Shown piece after piece: positions 34,844 through 35,698 of a stretch of DNA of 35,698 bases. Location: positions 1-35,698 of the forward strand of contig JAJZOL010000211.1 of assembly GCA_021811565.1 (NCBI GenBank), given 5' to 3'. Source of the DNA: a bacterium (GTDB lineage: Bacteria; Armatimonadota; Chthonomonadetes; Chthonomonadales; CAJBBX01). Every line of letters begins with the position of its first letter. The first letter of the stretch is position 1. The position numbers were made by a program, and so were the translations under genes. The notes beneath the pieces are model-generated. The model searched no databases. It was not told where the DNA came from and worked only from the letters and a program-made list of their open reading frames with translations.

Positions 34844-35698
34844 ATGTCCGCTCTATCCTTTTTAAATCCAGCCTTTCTTGGCGCATTAAGCCTGATCGCC
34901 ATTCCGATCCTGATACACTTAATGCGTCGCAAACGCATTCGGGTCATCCCATGGGCGGCTTGGGAGTTTCTCCTCCAATCGCGCAGGAAGAATCGGCGCA
35001 GGCTTCGTATCGAGCAGTTGATCCTGCTGATATTGAGAATTCTGATCGTATGCCTCGTGGTTCTGGCTTTCACTCGCCCTCTGTTGCAGACAAGGGGGTT
35101 GCCCATTGTGGCGGAGGACGCGAGGGTTCACGCGATGATCGTCCTAGATAACTCCTTTAGCATGGGTTACAAGAACGGGAATCTAAGCGACTTTGACAAG
35201 GGCAAGAAGGTTGCGGAGGATATCCTTGGGAGGGCTCTCAAGCAAGGGGATTCCGTGCAGATCGTACTCTTGTCCAATCACCCCTCAGCACTCATTCAAG
35301 AGCCGACATATGCGCTTGGCAAGGCGCGTCAGGAGTTGCAAAAAGCAACGCTTAGCGATTACGGCACCGATTATGCGGCTGGAGCGCTTTTCTGCGCCAA
35401 ATTGCTGAAGCCGGTGAAAACACCCGTAAGGGAAGTCTATTGGATCACAGACAACCAAAAGATCGGTTATCCGGGAACGGGGGATTCCCGCCTTCAGGAC
35501 GCCTGGAAGGAGCTCTCGGGAATGGCGAGAGTCACCTGGATTGACACCGCCTCGCCGGATCGCGAAAACCTTTCCGTGGGAACGCCCGTGTTCAGCCGAG
35601 AACTCATCACCCCGCAGGCTCCCGTTCGGATTGAAGCCATGATCCATAATTACACGCCGACGGCTCGGAATGGATTGCTGGCGGACCTTTACGTGGAC
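34844..35698 (+). CDS. BatA-like membrane protein with vWA domain, partial (continues beyond window)
   Basis: The reading frame is open from ATG 34844 to the last base (285 codons). The N-terminus has the BatA/aerotolerance-regulator signature: a short hydrophobic LNPAFLGALSLIAIPILIHL (7-26), the basic stretch RRKRIRVIPWAAWEFLLQSR, and a second membrane helix (about 63-82, LLILRILIVCLVVLAF). A von Willebrand A domain follows, with MIVLDNSFSMGY (a DxSxS metal site). Members often carry several further extracytoplasmic domains after the vWA part, which is cut off here. It starts 53 bp after the DUF58 gene with a weak ribosome binding site. It is the fifth gene of the MoxR operon. Confidence 0.88.
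   Translation, partial: MSALSFLNPAFLGALSLIAIPILIHLMRRKRIRVIPWAAWEFLLQSRRKNRRRLRIEQLILLILRILIVCLVVLAFTRPLLQTRGLPIVAEDARVHAMIVLDNSFSMGYKNGNLSDFDKGKKVAEDILGRALKQGDSVQIVLLSNHPSALIQEPTYALGKARQELQKATLSDYGTDYAAGALFCAKLLKPVKTPVREVYWITDNQKIGYPGTGDSRLQDAWKELSGMARVTWIDTASPDRENLSVGTPVFSRELITPQAPVRIEAMIHNYTPTARNGLLADLYVD

Overview
The window looks like a chromosomal segment of an Armatimonadota-like bacterium (confidence about 0.7). The best pointer is a type II pseudopilin-like protein whose leader helix runs into the [13 protein letters not shown] stretch typical of that phylum. Also consistent are several secreted glycoside hydrolases (two with an NPCBM domain) spread over both strands with no SusCD-type transporter, and a MoxR/DUF58/BatA operon next to very large membrane-anchored proteins. 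No tRNA, rRNA, CRISPR array, prophage or intact transposon was seen.

Layout. Positions 1-6350 hold three leftward genes for secreted proteins: a partial unknown protein open at the left edge, an NPCBM plus TIM-barrel protein, and a GH28-like beta-helix protein. Positions 6568-10022 hold a leftward cluster that is visibly AT-rich in its upstream half and strikingly damaged. A mannosyltransferase has one in-frame TGA, a small secreted protein is frame-shifted, and an ECF sigma factor is cut by two in-frame TGAs. Only a 338-residue membrane-anchored protein between them is intact. Positions 10484-19289 hold further carbohydrate enzymes (GH27 with NPCBM, a GH38-like protein, GH36), a pseudopilin and a pentapeptide-repeat protein. 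The 670-bp gap at 13495-14163 is rich in repeats and contains a duplicated promoter region.

Positions 19472-20016 are an unreported relic of an ISL3-family transposase. Then follow a DUF2161-type nuclease-like protein, a polysaccharide deacetylase, Mn superoxide dismutase, a PhyH-type dioxygenase, a Tat-exported GH5 enzyme, two small membrane proteins and an acetyl xylan esterase family enzyme. Two copies of an 87-bp element with terminal inverted repeats flank the esterase. Positions 27768 to the right edge are a rightward operon: a 1267-residue membrane protein with a long Q/N-rich helical region, a secreted squalene-cyclase-like repeat protein, a MoxR ATPase, a DUF58 protein and a BatA-like vWA membrane protein, truncated by the window end.

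How it works together. The hydrolases (GH27 and GH36 alpha-galactosidases, GH5, GH28-like, AXE1 esterase, GH38-like) suggest attack on decorated plant polysaccharides such as galactomannan, xylan or pectin. That is inference from family membership, since no substrate can be read from sequence. The right-hand operon is the classic MoxR AAA+ chaperone / vWA arrangement, probably acting on envelope protein complexes. The most unusual signals are the clustered in-frame TGAs and frameshifts in the sigma-factor cluster, the 87-bp MITE-like repeat, the duplicated promoter region and a fold-back inverted repeat at the very left edge.
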